A DNA stretch of 64,000 nucleotides from Fen-1364 sp049515135 (GCA_049515135.1 JBEKUJ010000009.1:1-64000); one strand, 5' to 3'. Positions 43,408 to 53,000 are shown, counted from the stretch's first letter. Notes: generated by a model not told the origin, from the sequence alone. Translations and numbers: made by a program.

Positions 43408-45269
43408 GCGCGGATCCCGTCCTGTTCACGCACAGCCCGAACGGATCTGCGGCAATTGCGCCCTCCAACCGGTATCTCCTTCGAATGCGCAACATCCATG
43501 TCGCCTACAACGGCGTACCGGCGCTGAAGGGAGTGGATTTCGATCTGTATGAAGGGGAGATCCACGCGCTGGTAGGAGAGCACCGCGCGGGCAAATCATC
43601 CCTGGTCAAGCTCATCAGCGGCGCCGTCCAGAAGAGCCAGGGAGAGATCATCTACAGGGGCGTTGAGGTGAAATCCTTCACCCCCCAGAGCGCCATCCGG
43701 GCAGGCGTGGGCATGGTGTATCAGAACCTGACCGTGCTCCCGAGCCTCAATGCGATTGAAAACATCTTTGCCGGACGAATGATCCAGCACCGATTCATGG
43801 GCCTGGACCGGCGGCGCATGTTTTTGATCGGCAAGGAGCTGTTCCAGCGGATGAACGTTAAGATCGACCTCGATCTGCCGCTGCACCGTCTCACCCAGGC
43901 GCAGCAGCTCATGGTCGAGTTCGCGCGGATCCTCCTCCTGGATCCGCAGCTCATGATCCTTGATGAGCTTTCCGGCAAGCTCACGCCGGAAGAGATGAGG
44001 ACGATCTACGACATCATCTCCGACTTCCGCAAGCAGGGGAAAGGCATCATCTACATCACGCACAACATGGAGGAAACGCTGAAGGTCGCAGACCGCGTGA
44101 CCATCCTCAAGGACGGCTACCGCAGGGGAACCGAGCGCGTGGCAGACCTGGACAGCTTCCGCCTCTATGAGCTCACCTACTCCTTCGCCTTCGGAAAGAA
44201 GGGGATCGAAGCCAACAGCATGCAGTTCTACCTGTTGAAGCGGTACAGCGAAATGTTCATCAGGCACCTCCCCATCGGCATCGTCATTCTGGACGCTGAC
44301 AATGTGGTGCAGCTGGCCAACTTCGCGGGAATCGAGATCATGCAGCTCGCCCCCGAGCAGCTGGCAACACGCTCCTTGGAGGCGCTGCTGGCGGCGATAC
44401 CCTTCCCCAACGCCGGCGAGATCCGCGAAAAGGTGGCCGCGCGGGAGGAGTACGTGTGGGAGGAAGTCCGCATCCATGATGACAAGCAGGTGCGGGTGGA
44501 CGTCTTTCCCCTGCGCGACGACGAGAGCTCCTTCATCGGAACCGCCATCCTGGTCCATGACATTTCGATCGATCGTTATATGAAGGATTACATCATCAGG
44601 GCGGAAAAAATGGCCACCGTGGCTGAGGTGGCCGCCGGGGTGGCCCATGAGATCAACAATCCACTTTTCATCATCCGCAACTACGTGGAGCTTCTGAAGG
44701 ACAAGGAGCTGGATTCCGATGGAAAGGAGAAGCTGCGGAAGATCGAGAAGGAGCTGGGCCGGATCGTGGAGATCACCGGGAGCCTCCTCTCATTCTCAAA
44801 GGTCAAGGAGCTTCCGGGGAGCCGGACGAACCTCGTCGAGGTGATCGAGGAGGCAATCCTCCTCCTGCAGCACAACCTCTCCAAGAAGAACGTCCGCCTG
44901 GACAAGGAGCTGTGCGCCGGCAGGGTGGAGATTGTCGGTGACGAGAACCGGCTCAAGCAACTGTTCTTGAATCTGCTCATCAACAGCATCGACGCCGTGC
45001 TGGACGGCGGCACGGTGAGGGTCAGGCTTCTGGCCCACAGGGAAGACCGGTTCGCAGAGGTGACGGTGGCAGACAACGGGTACGGGATCCCCGCGGATAT
45101 CCAGGACAAGATCTTCAATCCGTTTTTCAGCACGAAGATGAACAAGAAGAACGCCGGACTGGGCCTGTCCATCTGCCAGCATATCGCGGAGGCGCACGAC
45201 GGGATCATCACCTTCACGAGCACCCCGGGGGAGTTCACGGAGTTCAAGGTAAAGCTCCCGCTGCAGTGA
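43404..45269 (+). CDS. Histidine kinase with N-terminal degenerate sugar-ABC ATPase domain
   Basis: 621 residues. Residues 25-260 form a single ABC domain like the N-terminal half of RbsA/XylG. It has Walker A GEHRAGKSS (Lys64), Q-loop GVGMVYQNLTVLPSLNAIEN, signature LTQAQQLMVEFARIL where others have LSVGQQQMVE, Walker B LMILDELSGKL (Asp187-Glu188) and H-loop IYITHNMEE (His220). Then come a PAS-like domain (about 280-395) and HisKA/HATPase with phospho-acceptor His415 in GVAHEINNP and ATP lid NKKNAGLGLSICQHI. No membrane segment is present. It overlaps the response-regulator gene and is divergent from xylFGH. The ATPase-like part probably contacts the transporter permease or an ABC partner and reports transport state; this is inference. 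Confidence 0.93.
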   Translation: MSADPVLFTHSPNGSAAIAPSNRYLLRMRNIHVAYNGVPALKGVDFDLYEGEIHALVGEHRAGKSSLVKLISGAVQKSQGEIIYRGVEVKSFTPQSAIRAGVGMVYQNLTVLPSLNAIENIFAGRMIQHRFMGLDRRRMFLIGKELFQRMNVKIDLDLPLHRLTQAQQLMVEFARILLLDPQLMILDELSGKLTPEEMRTIYDIISDFRKQGKGIIYITHNMEETLKVADRVTILKDGYRRGTERVADLDSFRLYELTYSFAFGKKGIEANSMQFYLLKRYSEMFIRHLPIGIVILDADNVVQLANFAGIEIMQLAPEQLATRSLEALLAAIPFPNAGEIREKVAAREEYVWEEVRIHDDKQVRVDVFPLRDDESSFIGTAILVHDISIDRYMKDYIIRAEKMATVAEVAAGVAHEINNPLFIIRNYVELLKDKELDSDGKEKLRKIEKELGRIVEITGSLLSFSKVKELPGSRTNLVEVIEEAILLLQHNLSKKNVRLDKELCAGRVEIVGDENRLKQLFLNLLINSIDAVLDGGTVRVRLLAHREDRFAEVTVADNGYGIPADIQDKIFNPFFSTKMNKKNAGLGLSICQHIAEAHDGIITFTSTPGEFTEFKVKLPLQ

Positions 45270-45284
45270 CCCCCATCAAGTCTC

Positions 45285-46232
45285 CTAGGTGGTATAGCGG
45301 ATTCGGGGATTCAGGAGCGCGTAGAGGATATCAGCTAGAAGGTTGGACAGACTGAAGACGACAACCAGGAGAAGGGTGATTGCCTGCAGCAACGGCAGGT
45401 CCCTCCGCTGGATGGCAAAGAGAAGCAGCCTCCCCAGGCCGGGGTAGCTGAACAAGGACTCGGTAACGATCAGCCCGCCAATGAGCCAGCCGATCCCCAC
45501 CGCAATCACGGTGACCGTGGGAAGCAGGGAGTTGCGAAGCACGTGCGTGAACAGCACCCGCAGAGGATGCAGCCCTTTGAGGTACGCGCTTCGCACGTAG
45601 TCGGTTCCCAGGACATCCGCGGTGCTGGAGCGCGTCATTCGCGCGATGTAGGCAAGGCTGACCAGGGAGACGGTGATGCCGGGCAGGATCAGCCGCGGAA
45701 GGGCTGCAATAAGGCCTGAGTCCGGACGGATGTCCGAGCTGGCGGGCAGCCAGTTCAAGCCCAGCGCAAAAATGGCGATGAGAATGAGTCCGGTCACGAA
45801 CTCCGGCAATCCGATGAACGCCAGGGACGTGATGGAAACCACCTGGTCAAAGAGTTTTCCCCGGCGAAGAGCGGAGAAGAGACCCAGAAGGATGCCCAGG
45901 GGGACGTACATGAGAAAGGCAACCAGCGCCAGCATGGCGGAGTTGCGAAGCCGGGCGGCAACCAGGGGAAAGACCGGCTCGCCCGTGGAAAGAGACAGTC
46001 CCCAGTCCCCCCGCACATAGTGCGCAAGCCAGCTCCCGTACTGGACGAGCAGGGGCCTGTCCAGGCCCAGCTTCTCCCTGAGATTGGCAAGCGCCTGGGG
46101 CGTTGCAAACCTCCCCAGGATCGCGCGCGCGGCGTCCCCGGGCAGAATCTGCGTCACGATGAAGATCACGGCCGAGGAGATCAGCAGCGTCAGCAGCACA
46201 AGGCCCAGCCTCCGCGCGACGTAGCGGACCAT
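45285..46232 (-). CDS. Peptide-type ABC transporter permease (DppB/OppB)
   Basis: 315 residues with six hydrophobic segments. The N-terminal signature MVRYVARRLGLVLLTLLISS and LPGDAARAILGRFATPQ are typical of DppB-type permeases. The EAA-like loop lies around YLKGLHPLRVLFTHVLRNSL. It is the last gene of the operon and its ATG abuts the ATPase stop (no gap). It forms the membrane channel together with the DppC-like protein. The substrate could be a di- or oligopeptide, nickel or a glycoside. Confidence 0.92.
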   Translation of the reverse strand: MVRYVARRLGLVLLTLLISSAVIFIVTQILPGDAARAILGRFATPQALANLREKLGLDRPLLVQYGSWLAHYVRGDWGLSLSTGEPVFPLVAARLRNSAMLALVAFLMYVPLGILLGLFSALRRGKLFDQVVSITSLAFIGLPEFVTGLILIAIFALGLNWLPASSDIRPDSGLIAALPRLILPGITVSLVSLAYIARMTRSSTADVLGTDYVRSAYLKGLHPLRVLFTHVLRNSLLPTVTVIAVGIGWLIGGLIVTESLFSYPGLGRLLLFAIQRRDLPLLQAITLLLVVVFSLSNLLADILYALLNPRIRYTT

Positions 46233-48296
46233 TCAGCCTCCCGCCCGCCTGGCAATCGTGTCCGCCTGGAGCCGCCTCAGCTCTTCCAGGGGAATGTGGC
46301 AATAGATCCTGTGGTCGTTCCTTCCCTCGCGCCACGGAGGGGTCTGGGTTTCGCAGATGCTGCCGATCTTGCGGGGACATCTTGTGTGAAACCTGCATCC
46401 GGCAGGAACGCTGGCTGCGCTTGGAACGCTCCCGTGAAGGCGTATGGGCCGCTGACCGACCTCCGGATCGGCAACGGGGATTGCCGAGAGCAAGGCCTCG
46501 GTGTAGGGATGAAAAGGCGGAGCAAAGACATCCTCCGCGTCGCCCCATTCCATCAGGACGCCCAGGTACATCACCGCAATCCAATGGGAGAGGTGCTGGA
46601 CAGCGGCCAGGTCGTGCGAGATGAAGAGATAGGAAACGTTGTTCTTCTCCTGAAGCTCGGAGAGCAGGTTCACCAGAGACGCCTGGACGGAGACATCCAG
46701 TGATGACAGCGGTTCGTCAAGGAGAATGATCTGCGGCGATGCGGCAAACGCCCGCGCAATCGCTACACGCTGCTTCTCCCCTCCGCTCAGCTCCTCGGGA
46801 AGTCGGCGGGAGAAGCCGTGGGGGAGGTTGACCGCTTCCAGGAGCTGGGAGACCCTGACAGAGGCTTGCCTGCGGGAAAGCCCGGCCAGAAGCCGCAAGG
46901 GCCTGGAAATGGCGCGCTCTACCGAGTGCCGGGGGTTCAAAGAAGCATCGGGGTTCTGAAAGACCATCTGGAGCTGTTTCAGGACCGATCGCGGACGGTT
47001 CTGCACATCCGGCGGGAGAGTTTCCCCGTTCAGAAGGAGCTCCCCGGAGGTCCGGGGCGCCAGGCCGCTGATCACGCGAAGCATCGTGGTCTTCCCGCAC
47101 CCGCTTTCTCCTACCACCCCCAGGGTGTTGCCCTTGCGGACCCAGAGCGTGACGCCGTCCACGGCGCGGATGCTTCGGCCTTTCCCGCCTGATCCGAAGA
47201 TCCGTTCCGTCGGAGGGAAGCTCTTTTTCAGTGCGACGATGCGAAGCACCTCGGGTCGCTCTTCCTTGTGGACCGGGACCTGCGGCGCCGAGCGCGCGTA
47301 CTCAGCGGCAGTGGGCAGCTGGTCCCAGCGCAGGCACGCGCTCGAGTGCCCGGGCCGCACCTGGCGCAAGGGCGGGGGTGATCTCCGGCATTCGTCTCTG
47401 ACAAAGGCGCAACGGGAGGCGAAGATGCATCCCCGGGGCAGCGCATCGAGCCGTGGAATGGAGCCGGGAATGCTCGTCAGAAGACGCTTTCCGCCTTCGG
47501 GATCGAAGCGCGGAACGCACCCCAGGAGGCTCAGGGTATAGGGATGCAGGGGAGCCTGATACAGGTCCCTGACCGCGGCCTGCTCCACGAATTGCCCGGC
47601 ATACATCACGCCGACCCTGTCGCACAGCTTGGAGACCACAGCCAGGTCATGGGTTATGTAGAGGATCGCAGAGGCGAAATCCCTTGTGAGCTGGGCAACC
47701 AGGTCCAGCACCACGGCCTGCGTGGTCACGTCCAGCGCAGTGGTCGGCTCATCCAGGATGAGAAGCTCTGGCCGGGTGATCAGGGCCATGGCGATCACGC
47801 ATCTCTGCAGCATCCCCCCGGAGAGCTGGTGGGGATACCGCCCCATGATTGACCGGGGATCCGGCATGGCCACGCGGGCAAGCATCTCCCGGGACTTTTC
47901 CCACGCCTCACGTGCGGAGAGTCCCAGATGGCGACGGGCAACTTCGCTCAACTGCCTGCCGATGCGCAGGGAAGGGTTGAGCGCCGTGGAGGGATTCTGG
48001 TAGACCATCCCGATGCGGCTTCCCCAGATCCGTCGCATCTGAATGCGGCGCAGCCCAGTGAGCTCCACCTCGCGAAGCCGTGAGGAGCCGCCCAGCACCC
48101 TGCCGTTGGTGCTGAGATAGTTGATGGCGCCCATGGCCAGGGTGGTCTTCCCGGATCCTGACTCCCCCACAACGCCGAAACATTCCTTCTCACGGATGCC
48201 AAGGGTGGCGCCCCGCACGGCCGGCAGGAGCCCCGCCTCGGTCTGGTAGCCGAGAGTCAGGTCTGTTGTCTGAAAGACCACGCTGGGATCCGGCAT
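46233..48296 (-). CDS. Fused dipeptide-type ABC ATPase (DppD-DppF fusion)
   Basis: 687 residues containing two complete ATPase units. The first (about 1-330) has GESGSGKTT, LSGGMLQRCVIAMAL and LLILDEPTTALDV, and ends in the oligopeptide-transporter Cys-rich tail (LPRGCIFASRCAFVRDECRR). The second (about 345-687) has GESGCGKTT, LSGGEKQRVAIARAF and IILLDEPLSSLDV, and ends in a similar Cys tail (GCRFHTRCPRKIGSICE). The Cys tails probably hold an iron-sulfur cluster as known for DppD-type ATPases. Usually these are separate proteins. It lies between the two permease genes in one operon. Confidence 0.93.
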   Translation of the reverse strand: MPDPSVVFQTTDLTLGYQTEAGLLPAVRGATLGIREKECFGVVGESGSGKTTLAMGAINYLSTNGRVLGGSSRLREVELTGLRRIQMRRIWGSRIGMVYQNPSTALNPSLRIGRQLSEVARRHLGLSAREAWEKSREMLARVAMPDPRSIMGRYPHQLSGGMLQRCVIAMALITRPELLILDEPTTALDVTTQAVVLDLVAQLTRDFASAILYITHDLAVVSKLCDRVGVMYAGQFVEQAAVRDLYQAPLHPYTLSLLGCVPRFDPEGGKRLLTSIPGSIPRLDALPRGCIFASRCAFVRDECRRSPPPLRQVRPGHSSACLRWDQLPTAAEYARSAPQVPVHKEERPEVLRIVALKKSFPPTERIFGSGGKGRSIRAVDGVTLWVRKGNTLGVVGESGCGKTTMLRVISGLAPRTSGELLLNGETLPPDVQNRPRSVLKQLQMVFQNPDASLNPRHSVERAISRPLRLLAGLSRRQASVRVSQLLEAVNLPHGFSRRLPEELSGGEKQRVAIARAFAASPQIILLDEPLSSLDVSVQASLVNLLSELQEKNNVSYLFISHDLAAVQHLSHWIAVMYLGVLMEWGDAEDVFAPPFHPYTEALLSAIPVADPEVGQRPIRLHGSVPSAASVPAGCRFHTRCPRKIGSICETQTPPWREGRNDHRIYCHIPLEELRRLQADTIARRAGG

Positions 48297-48298
48297 CC

Positions 48299-49162
48299 CT
48301 ACCTCGCGCCCGGCTGGAGAACCTGCCGCAGACCATCAGTCATGAGGTTGGTGGCCACGACGAGGAGTGAAATGGCTCCGGCGGGGAAGAGCAGGATCCA
48401 CGGGGCGGTGGCAAAAAAGCTCCGCGCCTCGTTGATCTGCAAGCCCCAGTCCGGAGAAGGGGGCTGAACCCCCAGCCCCAGAAATCCAAGGGAGGCCACA
48501 AGGAAAATCGAGTAGGAGAACCTCACGGAGACCTCCACGAGGATGGGGCCCAGCGCATTGGGCAGGATCTCGCGAAAGAGGATGACCAGGTCGCGCTCGC
48601 CGCGGATGCGCGCGGCCTCGACGAACTCCTTTGTCCGAAGGTCAAGCACCGTGCTGCGCGCAAGACGCGCCAGCATGGGGACGTAGAGGACCGAGATCAC
48701 CAGGAGCAGGTTCAGCGGCGACGGGCCCAGCGTGGCAAGCAGCAACAGGGCGAACAGCAGGGGCGGAAAGGAAAGCAGCACGTCGAGGACGCGCATCAGC
48801 GCCTCGTCCCAGAGCCGCCCGTAGAATCCTGAGAACAGCCCGATGGAAACCCCGATGAAAGCGGCAAGCAGGGTGCCGCTTCCGCTGAGGAGGAAGATCC
48901 CCCTGCTCCCCACGAGGATACGGCTGAGGATGTCCCTTCCGTACTGGTCTGTTCCCAGCAGGTGCGCTGCGTTGGGCGGCTTGAGCCGCTGCGCTATGCT
49001 CTGAGCCTCATAGCCATACGGCGCCGCAAGCGGTCCAAGGACCGCCATCAGGAGAAAGAAGAGAAACACCAGGGTGCCAACCAGCGCCGCGGGGTTGCGG
49101 CGCAGGCGTCCCAGCGCGCGGGAGAGACCGCGGGAGGATGTGTCGGCCCCTGGGTCGCTCAT
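48299..49162 (-). CDS. Peptide-type ABC transporter permease (DppC/OppC)
   Basis: 287 residues with the OppC_N start (RNPAALVGTLVFLFFLLMAV), the segment HLLGTDQYGRDILSRILVGSR and an EAA loop around FVEAARIRGERDLVILFREI. The ATG at 49162 was chosen because the domain begins right after it; the upstream extension is an artefact reading opposite the binding-protein gene. It follows the binding-protein gene by 23 nt and precedes the fused ATPase by 2 nt. Confidence 0.93.
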   Translation of the reverse strand: MSDPGADTSSRGLSRALGRLRRNPAALVGTLVFLFFLLMAVLGPLAAPYGYEAQSIAQRLKPPNAAHLLGTDQYGRDILSRILVGSRGIFLLSGSGTLLAAFIGVSIGLFSGFYGRLWDEALMRVLDVLLSFPPLLFALLLLATLGPSPLNLLLVISVLYVPMLARLARSTVLDLRTKEFVEAARIRGERDLVILFREILPNALGPILVEVSVRFSYSIFLVASLGFLGLGVQPPSPDWGLQINEARSFFATAPWILLFPAGAISLLVVATNLMTDGLRQVLQPGAR

Positions 49163-49185
49163 GGCGCGCTGGGGACCGGGAACGC

Positions 49186-50712
49186 CTACTTGGAGAAGTA
49201 TGCGCTGGTGAACCGGGTCCTGGGCCAGTCCGAGGTCAGCACCACTCCCTGCAGGTCCGCGCTGAGACCGGCCACCGCCTTCTCGAAGTAGGGCACAATG
49301 GCAGGACCCCGATCGATGAGGATCTGCTGCGCCTGCTTGTACAGGGCGACGCGTTTTGCCTTGTCCATCTCCTTGTCGACCCTGCGCGTGATCTCGTCGA
49401 ACTGTGCATCGGACCAGTGGCTCTCGTTCCACTGAGCGTCGCTGGTATAGGCGAGCTTGAAGTAGGTGACCGGCGTTGCCCGGGTGCCCCAGTCAGTGAT
49501 CCCGAAATCAGCCACAAGCCAGCTCTGCTCCCCGTTCCCGTAGTACACATCGGAGGGGACAATCTGGATGTCGACCTGTACGCCGATCTGCGCCATCTGC
49601 TCCTTCCACACCGTGGCAATGGGGATGACGTCCAGCTGGTTCTGGGTGGCCAGGGTGATCTTCAGTCCGTTGGGATAGCCGGCGTCGGCAAGAAGCTTCT
49701 TTGCCCTGGCGATATCGACTTTCGGCGCCTTGTCCAGGTAGTAATCCGCAAATGCCGGGCCGACGGGAGTGAAGCCGCTGCCGATGGAAGCGAGGCCCGG
49801 TCTCACCTGATCCACGATTGCCTGAAAGTCCGTGCCCAGCTTCAGCGCCTGGCGCACCTTTGGGTCGGCGGCAACATGACCCTTGTCGGATCTCATGTGG
49901 AGGACCCAGTGCATGTTGGATGTATTGGTGATGACCTTTGTCTGCGGGTCCTTCTTGACCGCATCCGCGGCCTGGGCGCTCAGGCCGGCCACGTAGTTGA
50001 GCTGCCCTCCCCGAAGTGCTTCCACCTGTCCCCCCTGGTCAGGGGAGAAGATGATGTCGATCTCATCCAGGTAAGGAAGAGCCTGGCCGCCGGCATCCTT
50101 CTGTGTGAAGTAGGGGTTCTTCTTCAATACAACGCGGTCTTCAGGGGCATAGGAATCGATCATGAAGGGGCCGCTCCCGATGCGCTCCTTGCCGGGATCC
50201 TTGCTGGAGGCCGGGATGATGCACGCGTGATAGTCACCCACATCGCTGGCAAACTCGGGATTCGTGTCGGAGAGGGTGAACTGCACCCGGGAGGCGTCCA
50301 GAGCCTTGATGTCCTGGATGCCCTTGAAAAGGCTGGCAGCGGGGCTTCCCACCTTCGGGTCTCGAAGCCTGTTGAAGCTGGCGATCACGTCATCCACCGT
50401 GACGGGCTGACCTGTGCTGAACTTCGCGTCTTGCCGGATGGTGAACACCCAGACTTTCCCGTCAGCGGACTGCCACTTTGTTGCAAGGTCGGAAACGGCC
50501 CGGTTGCTGGGATCAATGTAGGTGAGATGCTGGTAGATCTGCTCCAGCAACGTGATGTCGGCGATGGAGGTGGCGAAGTGCGGGTCGAGATTGCTCACCG
50601 GCTGGCTGCCGATTTTCAGAACACCGCCCGGAGTCGGCGCCGCCTGCGCCAGGACCGCTGCAGAAAGAAGCATCGAGATAATGAGGAGCCGGATGGGAAA
50701 CTTGTTTGCCAT
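49186..50712 (-). CDS. Peptide-type ABC substrate-binding protein (family 5)
   Basis: 508 residues. A type I signal peptide (MANKFPIRLLIISMLLSAA) precedes an SBP_bac_5 domain: GGVLKIGSQPVSNLDPHFAT, WVFTIRQDAKFSTGQPVT and YLDKAPKVDIARAKKLLAD are family-like. It delivers peptides or similar compounds to the DppB/DppC-like channel. ATG 50712 is 8 nt after a G-rich Shine-Dalgarno; GTG 50721 is an in-frame alternative. It is the first gene of the four-gene operon and sits behind a strong promoter. Confidence 0.92.
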   Translation of the reverse strand: MANKFPIRLLIISMLLSAAVLAQAAPTPGGVLKIGSQPVSNLDPHFATSIADITLLEQIYQHLTYIDPSNRAVSDLATKWQSADGKVWVFTIRQDAKFSTGQPVTVDDVIASFNRLRDPKVGSPAASLFKGIQDIKALDASRVQFTLSDTNPEFASDVGDYHACIIPASSKDPGKERIGSGPFMIDSYAPEDRVVLKKNPYFTQKDAGGQALPYLDEIDIIFSPDQGGQVEALRGGQLNYVAGLSAQAADAVKKDPQTKVITNTSNMHWVLHMRSDKGHVAADPKVRQALKLGTDFQAIVDQVRPGLASIGSGFTPVGPAFADYYLDKAPKVDIARAKKLLADAGYPNGLKITLATQNQLDVIPIATVWKEQMAQIGVQVDIQIVPSDVYYGNGEQSWLVADFGITDWGTRATPVTYFKLAYTSDAQWNESHWSDAQFDEITRRVDKEMDKAKRVALYKQAQQILIDRGPAIVPYFEKAVAGLSADLQGVVLTSDWPRTRFTSAYFSK

Positions 50713-50741
50713 CGGGTTCACCCCCCTTTCGTTGCGCCCCC

Positions 50742-50769
50742 ATTATAGAGGAAGACCTTCCGAGTTCAA
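50742..50769 (-). promoter_or_regulatory. Sigma-70 promoter of the peptide-type ABC operon
   Basis: On the minus strand, TTGAAC (50764-50769) and a perfect TATAAT (50742-50747) are separated by 16 nt. The leader would be about 23 nt and contains the G-rich ribosome-binding site. Confidence 0.65.
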
Positions 50770-50791
50770 GTGCATGGTGCCGATGTTTTGG

Positions 50792-50820
50792 TTGCGCCGT
50801 CCCCGAATGGGCGCTATGAT
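50792..50820 (+). promoter_or_regulatory. Sigma-70-type promoter of the molybdopterin oxidoreductase gene
   Basis: TTGCGC (50792-50797) and TATGAT (50815-50820) are separated by 17 nt. The expected start near 50827 is only about 5 nt before ATG 50832, and no Shine-Dalgarno is present, so the mRNA is almost leaderless. Confidence 0.45.
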
Positions 50821-50831
50821 AGGCGCCTCAC

Positions 50832-53000
50832 ATGGAAAGCTCCTCTCAATCAGCCCTGCGCGTGGTTGCGGGCAACTGCGGCATCTGCCCCTCGGGATGC
50901 TCTGTGAAGATCACCATGCAGGGAGAGCGCATCACCCGGGTCGTCCCCGACCCCAGCCGTCCCAACGGCATGTGCTGCCGGCGGGTCAGCAAGGCGGCTG
51001 AGATCCTGTATTCGCCTGACAGGCTCCTGTACCCCCTTGCCCGTGAAGGGCGACGTGGAGAAAACAGGTTTCGCAGAGTGGGATGGGATGAAGCCCTGGA
51101 CATCGTTGCAGCCCGGATGCTCCAGATAAAGGCCCATTTCGGCCCCGAGGCGCTGTGCCTGTACACCGGCCGGGGTACCTTCGAGCGGTCCTTGTGGGAG
51201 ATGCTGGCGCCGGCGGGCGTTCGGGAGACCTGCGCGTGGAGCCTCCTGTTTCCGTTCGGATCCCCCAACACAGCGGGCGCAGGCTCCACCTGCTACGTCA
51301 GCCAGGCGGTGATCGCGCCCGCGGCGACCTTCGGGATGTGGTGGCCGGACACCTATGCCGACCTGGAAAGCTCCGACCTCGTGGTTGTCTGGGGCACGAA
51401 CCCCGCCAACGCCTCCCCTCCCGAGCTCATGCAAAGGATCCTGAAGGCGCGAAGGCGCGGGGCGCGAGTAATGGTGATCGATCATCGCCGGACGGAGACT
51501 GCGGCGCGCTGCGACGCTCAGTGGGTTCCCGTTCGGCCCGGGACGGACGGCGCGCTTGCCCTCGCGATGATCAACGTGGTCGTCGAGGAAGGCTTGTGTG
51601 ACGAGCAATTTGCCGCAGAGTGGACAAAAGGTTTTGATGAGCTCCGGACATACGCGGCGCAGTTTTCCCCGCAGCTGGCGTCCAATATCACCGGAGTGCC
51701 ACCAGAGGTGATCCGCGCGTCCGCGCATTTGATCGCACGGGCCCGCGGTGCCGCATTTCTTGGCTACTCAGGCCTCGAATACACAAACAGCGCAGTCCAG
51801 AACATCCGCGCCATCCTGATCCTCTGGGCTCTGACCGGCAACATCGACGTCCCGGGCGGCAACATCTTCCTGACCCCGGACGCCGGGTTCCGGGCGAGCT
51901 CCCGCCATCGCGTGGCCCCCCCTGCCGGACCCGCGCCGGTCGGGGCCGGCGCATATCCGCTGTACCATCACTACCGCAGGGAAGCGCAGGCCATGGAGCT
52001 CCCCGCGGCCATCCTTGACAGCCGCCCCTACCCGGTCCGCGGCATGCTGGTGTTCGGCGCGTCCATCCTGACGGCCTACCCGAATCCGGATCTGTGGAGA
52101 CGCAGCTTCTCGGCCCTGGACTTCCTCCTTGTTGTGGACAGGTACCCTACGGAGGACTCGCGGTACGCCGACATCGTTCTTCCGGCAGCAACCTCCTTCG
52201 AGTGCGACTCCTATCTCGTTTCAGGCAACACGGTGAAGCTGCGCCGCAAGGTCGTGGAGCCCTTGGGAGAGTCCCGCAGCGACTGGGACATCGTTTCGGG
52301 GATCGCAGACCGCCTTGGCTACGGTCATCTTTTCCCAGGCTCGGTTCGCCAGATGCTGCAGTGGGCCTTCGAAGACACCGGGATTGATCTGAATATCCTC
52401 GAGGCCAGCCCCGAAGGCGTGCAGGTGCCCGCGAAGCCGGTTCAGTACCGCAAATGGGAGAAGGGGCTTCTCCGTTCGGACGGGAAGCCGGGGTTCCCCA
52501 CGCCGTCGGGAAAGATTGAGATCGCCTCCGGCATCCTCAAGAGCTTCGGCTACGAACCGCTTCCTGTCTTCACCCCCCCTGTGGAGGGGCCTGCGGAGAA
52601 TCCCGAGCTTGCAGCCCGATATCCCCTTGTCCTGAACTCCGGGGCCCGTTCAAAAGCATTTCTCAACTCGCAGCATCGAAACAACCCGGCGCTGGCCCGG
52701 CAACGTCCCCATCCACTCGTCTGGATCAACACCCGGGACGCCGCTTCCCGCGGCATAGAAGATGGTGACCCAGTTGACGTGGAGAGCCCGCGCGGCCGGG
52801 TGCGATTTCAGGCTTTTGTTACTGATGACATCATGGAAGGCTGCGTGGAAGCGGACGCGCACGGGGGAAGCCCCATCGCCGTGGGCCCCTGGAAGACCTG
52901 CAATATCAACGAGATCACCGACGCGGAAAATCGGGATCCGATCTCGGGTTTTCCCGTGTACAAAGCGTTGCTCTGCAACGTGATCAAGGCCGGCTCGTAG
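50832..53000 (+). CDS. Molybdopterin-dependent oxidoreductase, catalytic subunit (DMSO reductase family)
   Basis: 722 residues. The N-terminal domain binds an iron-sulfur cluster through CGICPSGC and a later Cys in GMCCRR; the usual Lys/Gly after the last Cys is absent. Molybdopterin domains follow (VVVWGTNPANASPPELMQ, then GALALAMINVV and IRAILILWALTGNIDVPGG). The C-terminal dinucleotide-binding domain carries VLNSGARSKAFLNSQHRN. There is no Tat signal, so it is cytoplasmic. No partner iron-sulfur or membrane subunit is adjacent. It is convergent with an MttB-type gene. Substrate is unknown. Confidence 0.92.
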   Translation: MESSSQSALRVVAGNCGICPSGCSVKITMQGERITRVVPDPSRPNGMCCRRVSKAAEILYSPDRLLYPLAREGRRGENRFRRVGWDEALDIVAARMLQIKAHFGPEALCLYTGRGTFERSLWEMLAPAGVRETCAWSLLFPFGSPNTAGAGSTCYVSQAVIAPAATFGMWWPDTYADLESSDLVVVWGTNPANASPPELMQRILKARRRGARVMVIDHRRTETAARCDAQWVPVRPGTDGALALAMINVVVEEGLCDEQFAAEWTKGFDELRTYAAQFSPQLASNITGVPPEVIRASAHLIARARGAAFLGYSGLEYTNSAVQNIRAILILWALTGNIDVPGGNIFLTPDAGFRASSRHRVAPPAGPAPVGAGAYPLYHHYRREAQAMELPAAILDSRPYPVRGMLVFGASILTAYPNPDLWRRSFSALDFLLVVDRYPTEDSRYADIVLPAATSFECDSYLVSGNTVKLRRKVVEPLGESRSDWDIVSGIADRLGYGHLFPGSVRQMLQWAFEDTGIDLNILEASPEGVQVPAKPVQYRKWEKGLLRSDGKPGFPTPSGKIEIASGILKSFGYEPLPVFTPPVEGPAENPELAARYPLVLNSGARSKAFLNSQHRNNPALARQRPHPLVWINTRDAASRGIEDGDPVDVESPRGRVRFQAFVTDDIMEGCVEADAHGGSPIAVGPWKTCNINEITDAENRDPISGFPVYKALLCNVIKAGS

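Noticed and set aside
49138..50748. Plus-strand open frame of 536 codons opposite the peptide-binding protein gene
   Set aside because: It is the mirror frame of an obvious SBP_bac_5 gene with its own promoter, ribosome-binding site and signal peptide; no protein family is recognisable in it.
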